From positions 1,670,637 to 1,734,636 of the forward strand of contig NZ_AP027059.1 of NCBI RefSeq assembly GCF_030295325.1: DNA of 64,000 bases, read 5' to 3'. A program made the translations under genes and the position numbers. Under the pieces are notes generated by a model that saw only the letters and a program-made list of their open reading frames with translations, did not search any database and was not told where the DNA came from. Origin of the DNA: Haliovirga abyssi. GTDB taxonomy: Bacteria; Fusobacteriota; Fusobacteriia; Fusobacteriales; Haliovirgaceae. Below are positions 56,641 through 64,000 of the stretch, in pieces. The first letter of the stretch is position 1; the number at the start of each line of letters is the position of its first letter.

Positions 56641-57219
56641 CTATAATTTTTTTATTTCTTCTAAGCTTATTCCATTAATTTCTAAATCGTTTATAAATTT
56701 TGATAATGGAAATCCCATAACATTAAAAAAATCTCCATCTATTTTATCTATAAGAATATTCCCTTTTCCCTGAATTCCATATGCTCCTGCTTTATCCATA
56801 GGTTCTTTAGTCGCTATATACCAATTTATTTTTTCTTCATCAAAATCTCTCATATACACTTTTGTTCTATTATGACTTATTATCTCTATTTTTTTTTCTA
56901 AATTTAAAAATACATATCCAGTTATAACTTCGTGTACCTTCCCTGACATTTTTTTTAACATATCATATGCATCTTTTTCATCTTTTGGCTTTCCTAAAAT
57001 ATTATTCTCAAAAACTACTACTGTATCTGCTGCTAAAACATAGCTTTTTTTATTTTCATTAGCAATTTTAATAGCTTTTTTATATGCAATCTCTTCTACC
57101 TGTTTTGAAGGCTTTATTTCATTGCTACTTTCATCTATATCTGCTGTTTTTATTTCTAATTTCATATCAAAACTCTCTAATATCTCTTTTCTTCTTGGTG
57201 ATTTTGATGCTAATATCAT
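56641..57219 (-). CDS. maf: Maf-family nucleotide pyrophosphatase
   Basis: A 192-residue Maf protein. ILASKSPRRKEILESF at the N-terminus, AADTVVVFENNILGKPKD and DKAGAYGIQGKG are conserved. It hydrolyses non-canonical dNTPs or dTTP/UTP. It is located between a small membrane protein and mreB, a common arrangement. Confidence 0.95.
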   Translation of the reverse strand: MILASKSPRRKEILESFDMKLEIKTADIDESSNEIKPSKQVEEIAYKKAIKIANENKKSYVLAADTVVVFENNILGKPKDEKDAYDMLKKMSGKVHEVITGYVFLNLEKKIEIISHNRTKVYMRDFDEEKINWYIATKEPMDKAGAYGIQGKGNILIDKIDGDFFNVMGFPLSKFINDLEINGISLEEIKKL

Positions 57220-57237
57220 ATTTCCTCCTTAAATTTC

Positions 57238-57609
57238 TTACACAATTAATAACATATCATCTATATTCTTATTATCCGCACTAAGTTTTGCCATTTTCAA
57301 AACTTTTTTTCCTTTATATTCAACCATAATCCAATAACTTTTTAATTCCAAATTATTAAATTCAAATTCTCCTTTTTCATTTGTAAAATAAACATTTGAT
57401 TCTTCTTCTGTTTTAAATATATGTCCCTTTTCTTTTCCTTCAATATTTCCAATTCTTACTTTGGCTCCCTCTACCTCTTTATTTGTTAATTTACTATATA
57501 CTACTCCTAATATTTTGCCTTTTTCATCTATATTATTTTTTTTATTTCTATTTTGAAATATTGCTATAATTATAAAAAAAATAAATATCCCAATTATATA
57601 ACTATACAT
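57238..57609 (-). CDS. Small membrane-anchored protein with a carboxypeptidase-regulatory-like domain
   Basis: A 123-residue protein. An N-terminal TM anchor (IGIFIFFIIIAIF) is followed by a beta-sandwich of the CarboxypepD_reg kind: KILGVVYSKLTNKEVEGAKVRI and FTNEKGEFEFNNLELKSYWIMVEYKGK. It probably lies outside the membrane and binds protein or sugar. It overlaps the ftsK end by 8 nt. Confidence 0.65.
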   Translation of the reverse strand: MYSYIIGIFIFFIIIAIFQNRNKKNNIDEKGKILGVVYSKLTNKEVEGAKVRIGNIEGKEKGHIFKTEEESNVYFTNEKGEFEFNNLELKSYWIMVEYKGKKVLKMAKLSADNKNIDDMLLIV

Positions 57610-59803
57610 CTATCAAAATCTCTCGTTTATCATTTATGATTCCATTATCTTCTAATTGATCAACTATTCTTGCCGCTCTTGCATATCCTACTTTTAGTTT
57701 TCTTTGAATTAAAGATATAGAAACTTTTCCTTCATTTTTTATTATTTCAATTGCCTTTGTAAAAAGTTCATCTGTATCATCAGTAGATTCTGTTATTATC
57801 TCTTCTAAATACTCTGGTGAATTTTTACTTTTTAAATAATCTGTTAATTTATTTACTTCTTCATCTGTAATAAAAGCTCCTTGAATTCTAACTAAATTAG
57901 GGCTGCCTGATTCTAAAAATAGCATATCACCTTTTCCAAGTAATTTTTCTGCTCCTGGTGTATCTAAAATAGTTCTTGAATCTATTTGAGATGCCACTGA
58001 AAAAGATATTCTCGATGGTAAATTTGCTTTTATTGTTCCTGTTATTACATCTGTTGTAGGCCTTTGAGTTGCTACCACTAAATGTATTCCTATAGCTCTT
58101 GCCTTTTGTGCAATTCTAGCAATTGATTCCTCTATACTTGCTGGTGCTACCATCATTAAATCAGCCAATTCATCAATAACTATTACAATATATGGTAATT
58201 TTTCCACTCCTTTTAATTTATTATACCCTTCTAAATTTCTAACACCTGTTTTAGATAATAATCTATATCTCTCTTCCATATTATTAACAGCCCATTTTAA
58301 TGCTAATGCTGCTAATTTAGGTTCTATTATTACAGGAACTAAAAGATGTGGTATCCCATTATATGGCATCAATTCTACCATTTTAGGATCTACCATTATA
58401 AATTTAACCTCTTCATGTGAAGATTTTGATATTATACTTGATATCAAACTGTTTATACACACACTTTTTCCCGAACCTGTTCTTCCCGCTATTAATAAAT
58501 GTGGCATTTTTCTAAGATCTACTATAACATTTTCCCCTACTATATTTTCTCCTAATATAACGCTCACTGGTGATTTACTTTTTTTAAATTCTTTGCTTTT
58601 TAAAGTTTTAGAAAAATATACTGCTTCTGCTGTATCATTCGGTATCTCTATTCCAACTGCATTTTTTCCTGGAATAGGGGCTTCTATTCTTATACTTTTA
58701 GCTTCTAAATTCATAGCTAAATCATCTGATAAAGCAACTATTTTTTTTACTCTTATTCCTCTTGGAATTGAAAGCTCATATCTAGTTATAACTGGACCTC
58801 TCTCATAATTAATTACTTTTGCTTCTATTCCATATTCCGTTAAAACTTGTTCTAAAATATCTGTTTTTAGTTTTACTTGTTCTTCTATTTCACTTTTAGT
58901 CAATTTGCTTTTTTTTTCTGTATTAAAAATTAATTCCCAATTATCATCTTTTAATTCATTTTTTTTTATTTTATCTTCTTTTTCAATCTCTTTTTCTTCA
59001 AATTTATTAATATTTTCTTCTTCTTTTAATTCAAATTGTTTTTTATTCTCAATATTTTCACTTAATATTTCTTCTTCTTCATATTTTATAGATATATTGC
59101 CATCTTTATCTATTTTTTTTCTTTTATTTTCTCTTTTTAATAATTTCTCTGCTATTTTTTTCTCTTTTTCTCTCGATAATTTTATATTCTTTTCTTCTTT
59201 TTCTCTTAATTTTTTTTCTTTTATTTTCTCTAAATTTGCTATTTTTTCTTCTTTTTTTCTTTTTAATATCATCTTAATTTTTATAAAAGGATAAAGAAAA
59301 GAAAATAATATTGATTTTATCATCTTATTCGCAAATATAAAAACATCTATAACTGTAAATGTTATCAAAAAAATTATTGCTCCTGTTTTCCCAAAAAGTG
59401 TAAATAGAAATATTGATATAAATGCACCAAATAATCCACCAGAATGAGAATTCCCGCCAACTCTTAATAGTTCCTTTATAATATCCTTTTTTGTACCATC
59501 TACGCTTACACCTTTTAATACAAGTATTGCAGACAATAAAACAAAAAATATCAAAAATGAATAAAATTTAACTTTATTCATCTTTAAATTTCTATTTAAT
59601 AAAAATACAATTCCATATAGAAAAAATATAAACGGAACCGCATAAGTCATTACTCCTAACAGTAAAAAAAACACATTATAAAAATTTTTACCAACAAATC
59701 CAATTTCATTTGAATTATTCCCCATTGATAAAACATAACCAATATATCCACCAATTCCTAGAAAAAATATTCCTAAAAGTTCGTTCCTTAAATTTTTTGA
59801 CAT
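57602..59803 (-). CDS. ftsK: FtsK/SpoIIIE DNA translocase
   Basis: A 733-residue translocase. Four TM helices occupy residues ~8-170; a highly charged Lys/Glu linker (~175-310) follows, then the alpha/beta motor with Walker A IAGRTGSGKSVCINS near 441 and Walker B VIVIDELADLMM; a winged-helix gamma domain closes the protein (LIQRKLKVGYARAARIVDQLE). It moves chromosomes through the septum. The ATG at 59803 follows AAGGAGAATTAAA; an upstream start adding 51 odd residues is rejected. Confidence 0.97.
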   Translation of the reverse strand: MSKNLRNELLGIFFLGIGGYIGYVLSMGNNSNEIGFVGKNFYNVFFLLLGVMTYAVPFIFFLYGIVFLLNRNLKMNKVKFYSFLIFFVLLSAILVLKGVSVDGTKKDIIKELLRVGGNSHSGGLFGAFISIFLFTLFGKTGAIIFLITFTVIDVFIFANKMIKSILFSFLYPFIKIKMILKRKKEEKIANLEKIKEKKLREKEEKNIKLSREKEKKIAEKLLKRENKRKKIDKDGNISIKYEEEEILSENIENKKQFELKEEENINKFEEKEIEKEDKIKKNELKDDNWELIFNTEKKSKLTKSEIEEQVKLKTDILEQVLTEYGIEAKVINYERGPVITRYELSIPRGIRVKKIVALSDDLAMNLEAKSIRIEAPIPGKNAVGIEIPNDTAEAVYFSKTLKSKEFKKSKSPVSVILGENIVGENVIVDLRKMPHLLIAGRTGSGKSVCINSLISSIISKSSHEEVKFIMVDPKMVELMPYNGIPHLLVPVIIEPKLAALALKWAVNNMEERYRLLSKTGVRNLEGYNKLKGVEKLPYIVIVIDELADLMMVAPASIEESIARIAQKARAIGIHLVVATQRPTTDVITGTIKANLPSRISFSVASQIDSRTILDTPGAEKLLGKGDMLFLESGSPNLVRIQGAFITDEEVNKLTDYLKSKNSPEYLEEIITESTDDTDELFTKAIEIIKNEGKVSISLIQRKLKVGYARAARIVDQLEDNGIINDKREILIDV

Positions 59804-60112
59804 TTTAATTCTCCTTATATGAGATTTTACTTGAATTTTAACATAATATAGTACAATTTTCAAGCTAAAATAGCAGAGAGGAGAGTGTAAAAAAATAATT
59901 TCAGCACAAAGACACAAAGAACAGTAAGTTACACAAAGAAAAAAATTTGAAACCACTGGATAAACACAGATTAACTGATAAATAAAAATAGGTGGATAAT
60001 TATTTGCGTTTATTTGTAGCTAAAATCTTAAAATTATTTTAAATTATATAGCAAAGATTTTTTCATTTTAAATTAATAAGACTATAATTTTAAAAATATA
60101 TTATAAAAACAA
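59804..60112. other. Intergenic region between ftsK and the MEMO gene
   Basis: It holds the second copy of the CACAAAG-type repeat and otherwise AT-rich sequence without a gene. Confidence 0.5.
59890..59957. repeat. Dispersed CACAAAG-type repeat, copy 2
   Basis: It matches the reverse complement of 891-955. The block CACAAAGACACAAAGAACAG shows a short internal direct repeat of CACAAAG. Confidence 0.5.
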
Positions 60113-60940
60113 TCACATATAAAATAACATAGAAACATAATCTACAACCTCATCAGATTCTATAACCTCTCCAGAATGACCTCTTTTTAATAATTCTATC
60201 TTAATTTCATCTCCTATTAGCTTACTATATTCAATCAAAGTCATTATCAATCCAAAACCACATACAGATATGTCTCTATTTCTTACTTCTCTTTCTATCT
60301 TCAAGCTATCCATTTCAAAAATAGCATCTATTACATATTGATCCATCTCTCTACCTTTTTTAGGTGTCATAAAATGGGTAAAATCTGATGATGCTATTAT
60401 AAGAATTTCTCTTCCTAACTCTTTTTTTACCTTATATAATTCATTAGCTAAATAACTACTATTTCTAAAATTTTGAATTCCCATACAAATAGGAACTATT
60501 TTAAAATCATAATCTAAATATTTTTGCAAGTATGGAACCATAACTTCTCCAGAATGCTCATACCTCTCTCCCAAATCAGAGATATTTATATTTAATTTAT
60601 CTCTAAATTCAATATCCACATCTACTTCTCCAAAAGGTGTTTTCCATTTATCGTTACTATCTGCTTCAAGCTCACTTCCATATCCTGTATGGTTTGGATT
60701 TATTATTACTATTGTATCATATCTTTTACTTTTCCCAACTATATCAAAAAAATGAACAGCTTCGTACCCTGAATATATATATCCTGCATGAGGAACAACT
60801 CCACCGATTATATCTTTTTTAGATAAATCTATTTTTATATTTTTCATCTCTTTTTTATGAATTTCATCCAACAACATATCAATATCCACTTTATTATCTG
60901 GATAAAATTTTCCTGCAAATACTGATTCCCTTATTTTCAT
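60113..60940 (-). CDS. amrB: MEMO1-family protein (AmmeMemoRadiSam system protein B)
   Basis: A 275-residue MEMO-fold protein related to class III dioxygenases. IRESVFAGKFYP, GGVVPHAGYIYSG, INPNHTGYG and ASSDFTHFMTPKKGREMD carry the His residues typical of the family. Its biochemical role is not settled. It is the last of three genes in the order AMMECR1, radical SAM, MEMO. The ATG at 60940 follows AAAGGGGTGC. Confidence 0.92.
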   Translation of the reverse strand: MKIRESVFAGKFYPDNKVDIDMLLDEIHKKEMKNIKIDLSKKDIIGGVVPHAGYIYSGYEAVHFFDIVGKSKRYDTIVIINPNHTGYGSELEADSNDKWKTPFGEVDVDIEFRDKLNINISDLGERYEHSGEVMVPYLQKYLDYDFKIVPICMGIQNFRNSSYLANELYKVKKELGREILIIASSDFTHFMTPKKGREMDQYVIDAIFEMDSLKIEREVRNRDISVCGFGLIMTLIEYSKLIGDEIKIELLKRGHSGEVIESDEVVDYVSMLFYM

Positions 60941-61203
60941 AAAAAGCACCCCTTTTTTTTAATGTGCAATGGACAATTATAGAATCTTTTATCTTTGCAT
61001 TGTCCATTATTCCTTATATATTTTGGAATATATGGACCCTGATCCTACAAAACATTAACATATTTTCATATTAAATATATATTTAAATGATTATTTTATC
61101 TCCCATCCGTTCCCATCCGTCTTTATCCCGTGGTTAAAATTTTCTTTTTCTCTTTTTTCATTGTCAATTATCAATTATCTTCTCCCCATTCTCAATTATC
61201 CCC
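60941..61203. other. Intergenic region with degenerate repeats
   Basis: It contains TGCAATGGACAAT and a facing copy near 60996, ATTGTCAATTATCAATTATC-type short repeats near 61160, and a doubled CCCATCCGT near 61100. Together they look like repeat debris. No gene is seen. Confidence 0.4.
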
Positions 61204-62067
61204 TCAAACATTCCCCAAATAAACAAAATCCAAATATTTAATCGCTATATCATAACATTTCCTCATTAATTCTATTCCAGTAGGTTCTATTATCATTTTA
61301 TAGTTTGAAAAATATCTTGTAATGTGTAAAACTGTGTCTCTTCCAAGTTCTTCCGATATCCACTTACACATATTTTCAAATTCTCCCAAATTATCATTTA
61401 AAGTAGGAATCAATAAATTTGTAATTTCTAAATGTTTTCCTGATTTTTTTATTAATTTTAAACTCTCTTTTATAGGCTCTATATTTGATTTTGTAATTTT
61501 GCTATAAAAATTATTATCAAATGCCTTCAAATCAATATTAAATGCATCTATATATTCTAAAAGGTCACTTAATGGTTTCTTATTAATAAACCCATTGCTT
61601 ACCATTACATTCTTTAGTCCTAATTTCTTTACCTCTTTTGCCAAATCTAACATAAATTCAAAATATATAGTTGGTTCATTATAGGTATATGCAAGTCCAA
61701 TACTATTTTTTTCATTTTTAACCATCTCTATTATCTCATTCACACTTACCTTTTTTAAACCTATTTCATCTACACCTACTTGAGATATTTCATGATTTTG
61801 ACAAAATTCACATCTCATATTACATCCCACTGTCCCAATTGAAATAATTTTTGTATCAGGATAAAAACGATAGAGTGGTTTTTTCTCAATTGGATCTAAA
61901 TGAATAGCAGAAATCAAACCATAAGTTTCAGCAATTAAAATTCCATTATAATTTTTTCTAACTCTACATAATCCTCTTTTTCCATTTTCTATTATACAAT
62001 TATGAGGACAAAGCTCACATTGAACTCTATTATCAGAAAGTTTTTTATAATATTTTGCCTCTTTCAT
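61204..62067 (-). CDS. amrS: AmmeMemoRadiSam system radical SAM enzyme
   Basis: A 287-residue radical SAM protein related to pyruvate-formate-lyase activators. CELCPHNCIIENGKRGLCRVR is an N-terminal cysteine-rich part; SIGTVGCNMRCEFCQNHEIS holds CxxxCxxC; AYTYNEPTIYFE follows. The target is unknown. The ATG at 62067 follows AAAGGAGGTGTTC; a frame extension upstream would read through a repeat element and is rejected. Confidence 0.93.
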   Translation of the reverse strand: MKEAKYYKKLSDNRVQCELCPHNCIIENGKRGLCRVRKNYNGILIAETYGLISAIHLDPIEKKPLYRFYPDTKIISIGTVGCNMRCEFCQNHEISQVGVDEIGLKKVSVNEIIEMVKNEKNSIGLAYTYNEPTIYFEFMLDLAKEVKKLGLKNVMVSNGFINKKPLSDLLEYIDAFNIDLKAFDNNFYSKITKSNIEPIKESLKLIKKSGKHLEITNLLIPTLNDNLGEFENMCKWISEELGRDTVLHITRYFSNYKMIIEPTGIELMRKCYDIAIKYLDFVYLGNV

Positions 62068-62083
62068 ACAGAACACCTCCTTT

Positions 62084-62119
62084 AGGAACGTTTGAAAAAT
62101 AAATTTCTTATATTTTGTC
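62084..62119. repeat. Half copy of the AGGAACG dispersed element
   Basis: AGGAACGTTTGAAAAATAAA and the next ~15 bp match one end of the 101-bp element. It fills the short gap between amrS and amrA. Confidence 0.45.
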
Positions 62120-62647
62120 TCAAAAAAATCTTTTAGCCTCAAATTTATATATCGTCAAATCTTCTATTTTAGTGCCAAATGGCATTCCTGCTTTCTGCTT
62201 AACTATTGAAATTTGTTCATCTATAGTATCAACTCCATCTAAATCAGGCAATAAAACTCCTTGCCTTCCAAACTGGTCCACTAAAATTATCCCATATATT
62301 TTAGGATTCAGCTCTTCTATATTTTTAACTATTTCAGGTTCTGTTAATACATCAACTGAAACAGTTAAATTTTCAAGTTCATCTTCTGTTACAGCCATAA
62401 ATCTCGGATCACGACTACAAGCTGATATTGCATTTCCCCTTATCTCCTCATATAAATCTTCTCTTACTGGAAGTATTGTACCTATACAACCTCTAAGTTC
62501 TCCATTTTTTTTATGCAAAGTAACAAAACAGCTTCTTTTTACTTTTAATTCTTCACTTTTATCTATTTTTTCTTCTTTTATATTTGCAACATAATTTTTT
62601 ATAGTTTCCCAAGCTAATTTCACATATATTGATTTTGCTTCATACAT
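62120..62647 (-). CDS. amrA: AMMECR1-domain protein (AmmeMemoRadiSam system protein A)
   Basis: A 175-residue AMMECR1 protein. CFVTLHKKNGELRGCIGTI is the invariant signature, with NAISACSRDPRF and VSVDVLTEPE further on. Function is unknown, but the triad with MEMO and the radical SAM enzyme is conserved in many anaerobes. The ATG at 62647 follows TTGGAGGTGTTATTT, and a TTG upstream inside that site is rejected. It is the first of the three genes. Confidence 0.93.
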   Translation of the reverse strand: MYEAKSIYVKLAWETIKNYVANIKEEKIDKSEELKVKRSCFVTLHKKNGELRGCIGTILPVREDLYEEIRGNAISACSRDPRFMAVTEDELENLTVSVDVLTEPEIVKNIEELNPKIYGIILVDQFGRQGVLLPDLDGVDTIDEQISIVKQKAGMPFGTKIEDLTIYKFEAKRFF

Positions 62648-62722
62648 AAATAACACCTCCAAATTAATAAACTTATAACACTTAAATAATAACCTATGCT
62701 TTTCTAAAAATCAAATTATATT

Positions 62723-62755
62723 TAAAAAAAAATAGGAGCGATAGGACATCGCTCC
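62723..62755 (-). terminator. Intrinsic terminator after the PC4-like gene
   Basis: On the minus strand GGAGCGAT and ATCGCTCC form an 8-bp stem with a 5-nt loop followed by TATTTTTTTTT. It ends the rhuM-PC4 transcript. Confidence 0.88.
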
Positions 62756-62777
62756 GGCTATCTTTGCTTATATTTTT

Positions 62778-63017
62778 TTACACCATATCTAAACTATCAA
62801 TATCTATTTCATTAAGCATTTTTTTCAATTCTTTTAATTCAGATTTATTCAAAGTTACACCTTTTCCCATTTTTTCATGTGTTTCATTCCAATCTCTAAT
62901 ATCAGCTTTTGCTTTTCTATCGTTCCAAGATATAAGGTTTAATTCTTTACTCCATCCTTTAGCCCCTTCTCCTATTAAACCTAATTTATCTACAATTTCA
63001 AATTTTATTCCAGCCAT
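62778..63017 (-). CDS. YdbC/PC4-like ssDNA-binding protein
   Basis: A 79-residue protein. MAGIKFEIVDKLGLIGEGAK, WSKELNLISWNDRKAKADIRDW and HEKMGKGVTL match the YdbC-type PC4 family, which forms dimers that bind single-stranded nucleic acid. It lies 17 nt after the rhuM-like gene and may be cotranscribed. Confidence 0.88.
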   Translation of the reverse strand: MAGIKFEIVDKLGLIGEGAKGWSKELNLISWNDRKAKADIRDWNETHEKMGKGVTLNKSELKELKKMLNEIDIDSLDMV

Positions 63018-63034
63018 TTCAAAATCTCCTAAAT

Positions 63035-64000
63035 TTATTTTTTACTCAAATCAAATAACTTCTTAACCTCTTTATCAAAATCAGACTCGATTGGTTGTTT
63101 TTTATTATATTCTTTATATTCTTCAAGTGCTTTTTTATCAGCTTTTTCTTTTGAGATTTTGCCCTTGCCTTCAAGAATTTTATATTCATTAAATTCTAAA
63201 AATTTAATAACACTTTTTGCAAATTCTGACATAGTGAATGCATTTCTTCTTTCAATAATATTTTCAATATAGTCAAAAAATCCTGAGATTGCTCTTTCCA
63301 GTTTTTTTATTTCATCTTCTGTTAGATAGTTCTTTGCAATTGTAACATCACTTGATAATATCCTGCCATCAGGTGCATTTTTCCAAGTTGTTAATCCCAT
63401 ATAAGATTGTTCTTTATCAGCTTTAGTGTAAATGATTTCTCCTGCTGTTTTCCCTGTAATGGCAAAGTGAAATTTATTTTGTACTGTCGCAAAAAAATCT
63501 TTTGTAGTTTGTGATTTTGGGTCGTAGTCAATACTACATTCAGCAAAAATATCTGTTATTTGCTGGTAAATTCTTCTTTCACTTGCTCTTATAGACCTTA
63601 CTTTTTCAAGTAGCTCTCTAAAGTAATCTTTTTCAAAGAATTTTTTACCTTGTTTTAGTCTGTCATCATCAATGGTAAAACCTTTTATGATGAATTCTTT
63701 TAAAACTGATGTTGCCCATATTCTAAATTGAGTTGCTCGTTTTGAGTTTACTCTGTAACCTACAGCTATAATCATATCAAGGTTATAGAATGAAGTATTA
63801 TAGTTTTTCCCATCAGAAGCAGTTATTCGAAATTTTCGAATAACTGAATTTTCATCTAATTCTCCACTTTTAAATATTTCCTTTATATGGTAGTTTATAG
63901 TATTTACTTCTACTTCAAAAAGTTCTGACATCATTTTTTGTGATAGCCATAGGGTTTCTTCTTCTAGAAATATTTCTAGTTTTACTTTTCCATTTTCTGC
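63035..64000 (-). CDS. RhuM-family protein, N-terminus beyond window
   Basis: At least 322 codons are open to the right edge, so the start is outside. The visible text KVKLEIFLEEETLWLSQKMM, ITASDGKNYNTSFYNLDMI, GYRVNSKRATQFRIWA and DYFRELLEKVRSIRASERR is typical of RhuM/virulence-associated proteins with a phage-antirepressor-like N-terminus. A Fic/DOC-like C-terminal part is not evident. Such genes are often in defence islands or near restriction systems; their role is not established. Confidence 0.88.
   Translation of the reverse strand, partial: AENGKVKLEIFLEEETLWLSQKMMSELFEVEVNTINYHIKEIFKSGELDENSVIRKFRITASDGKNYNTSFYNLDMIIAVGYRVNSKRATQFRIWATSVLKEFIIKGFTIDDDRLKQGKKFFEKDYFRELLEKVRSIRASERRIYQQITDIFAECSIDYDPKSQTTKDFFATVQNKFHFAITGKTAGEIIYTKADKEQSYMGLTTWKNAPDGRILSSDVTIAKNYLTEDEIKKLERAISGFFDYIENIIERRNAFTMSEFAKSVIKFLEFNEYKILEGKGKISKEKADKKALEEYKEYNKKQPIESDFDKEVKKLFDLSKK

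Overview
The window is very AT-rich, protein-dense and strongly strand-biased: almost every gene is on the minus strand. Pyruvate:ferredoxin oxidoreductase next to pta and ackA, ferredoxin-type and radical SAM enzymes, an ECF-type vitamin transporter and GatCAB point to a fermentative anaerobe. Overall gene style resembles Fusobacteriota (or a low-GC clostridial relative). No rRNA or tRNA gene was seen, so the taxonomic call is an inference.

Layout. 1-14 kb is mostly housekeeping: a partial unknown gene, a small glutaredoxin, 5-formyl-THF cyclo-ligase, the pta-ackA-nifJ acetate operon, comM, a Crp/Fnr regulator, bioB-bioF, and a NagD-type HAD gene followed by an internally deleted dehydrogenase remnant. 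An IS3-type transposase stub and a 111-bp inverted-repeat element then lead into a 23-kb CRISPR island (14.4-37.8 kb). In transcription order (right to left) the island holds a complete type I-B set (cas6-cas8b/cst1-cas7-cas5-cas3-cas4-cas1-cas2), leader 2 with a 45-repeat array, a decayed ORF, a type III-B module (CorA-like membrane protein, cmr1, cmr2/cas10, cmr3, cmr4, cmr5, cmr6, a four-TM protein), and leader 1 with a 35-repeat array. Both arrays use the same 30-bp repeat and nearly the same ~190-bp leader, and they share one spacer. The type III module has no Cas6 or adaptation genes of its own, so it presumably uses the I-B crRNAs.

38-64 kb is again chromosomal: a LytTR response regulator, gatCAB with an ECF S-component inserted, PAP2 phosphatase, an envelope glycosylation group (GT39/ArnT-like, polyprenol-phosphate GT2, GtrA), a HAD-IB phosphatase and hisD, rluB-scpB, a secreted helical-barrel protein with an MscS-cNMP channel and a GAF-GGDEF protein, mreB-maf-ftsK, the three-gene AmmeMemoRadiSam set, and a PC4-like plus a partial RhuM gene.

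The most notable system is the III-B module. Its Cas10 lacks an HD nuclease domain but keeps GGDD, and it is paired with a CorA-like membrane protein, the arrangement known for SAM-AMP signalling. Here it also carries a four-TM protein at the far end of the operon, with no recognisable messenger-degrading enzyme. Several families of small dispersed inverted-repeat elements occur; one copy supplies the last codons of gatB.
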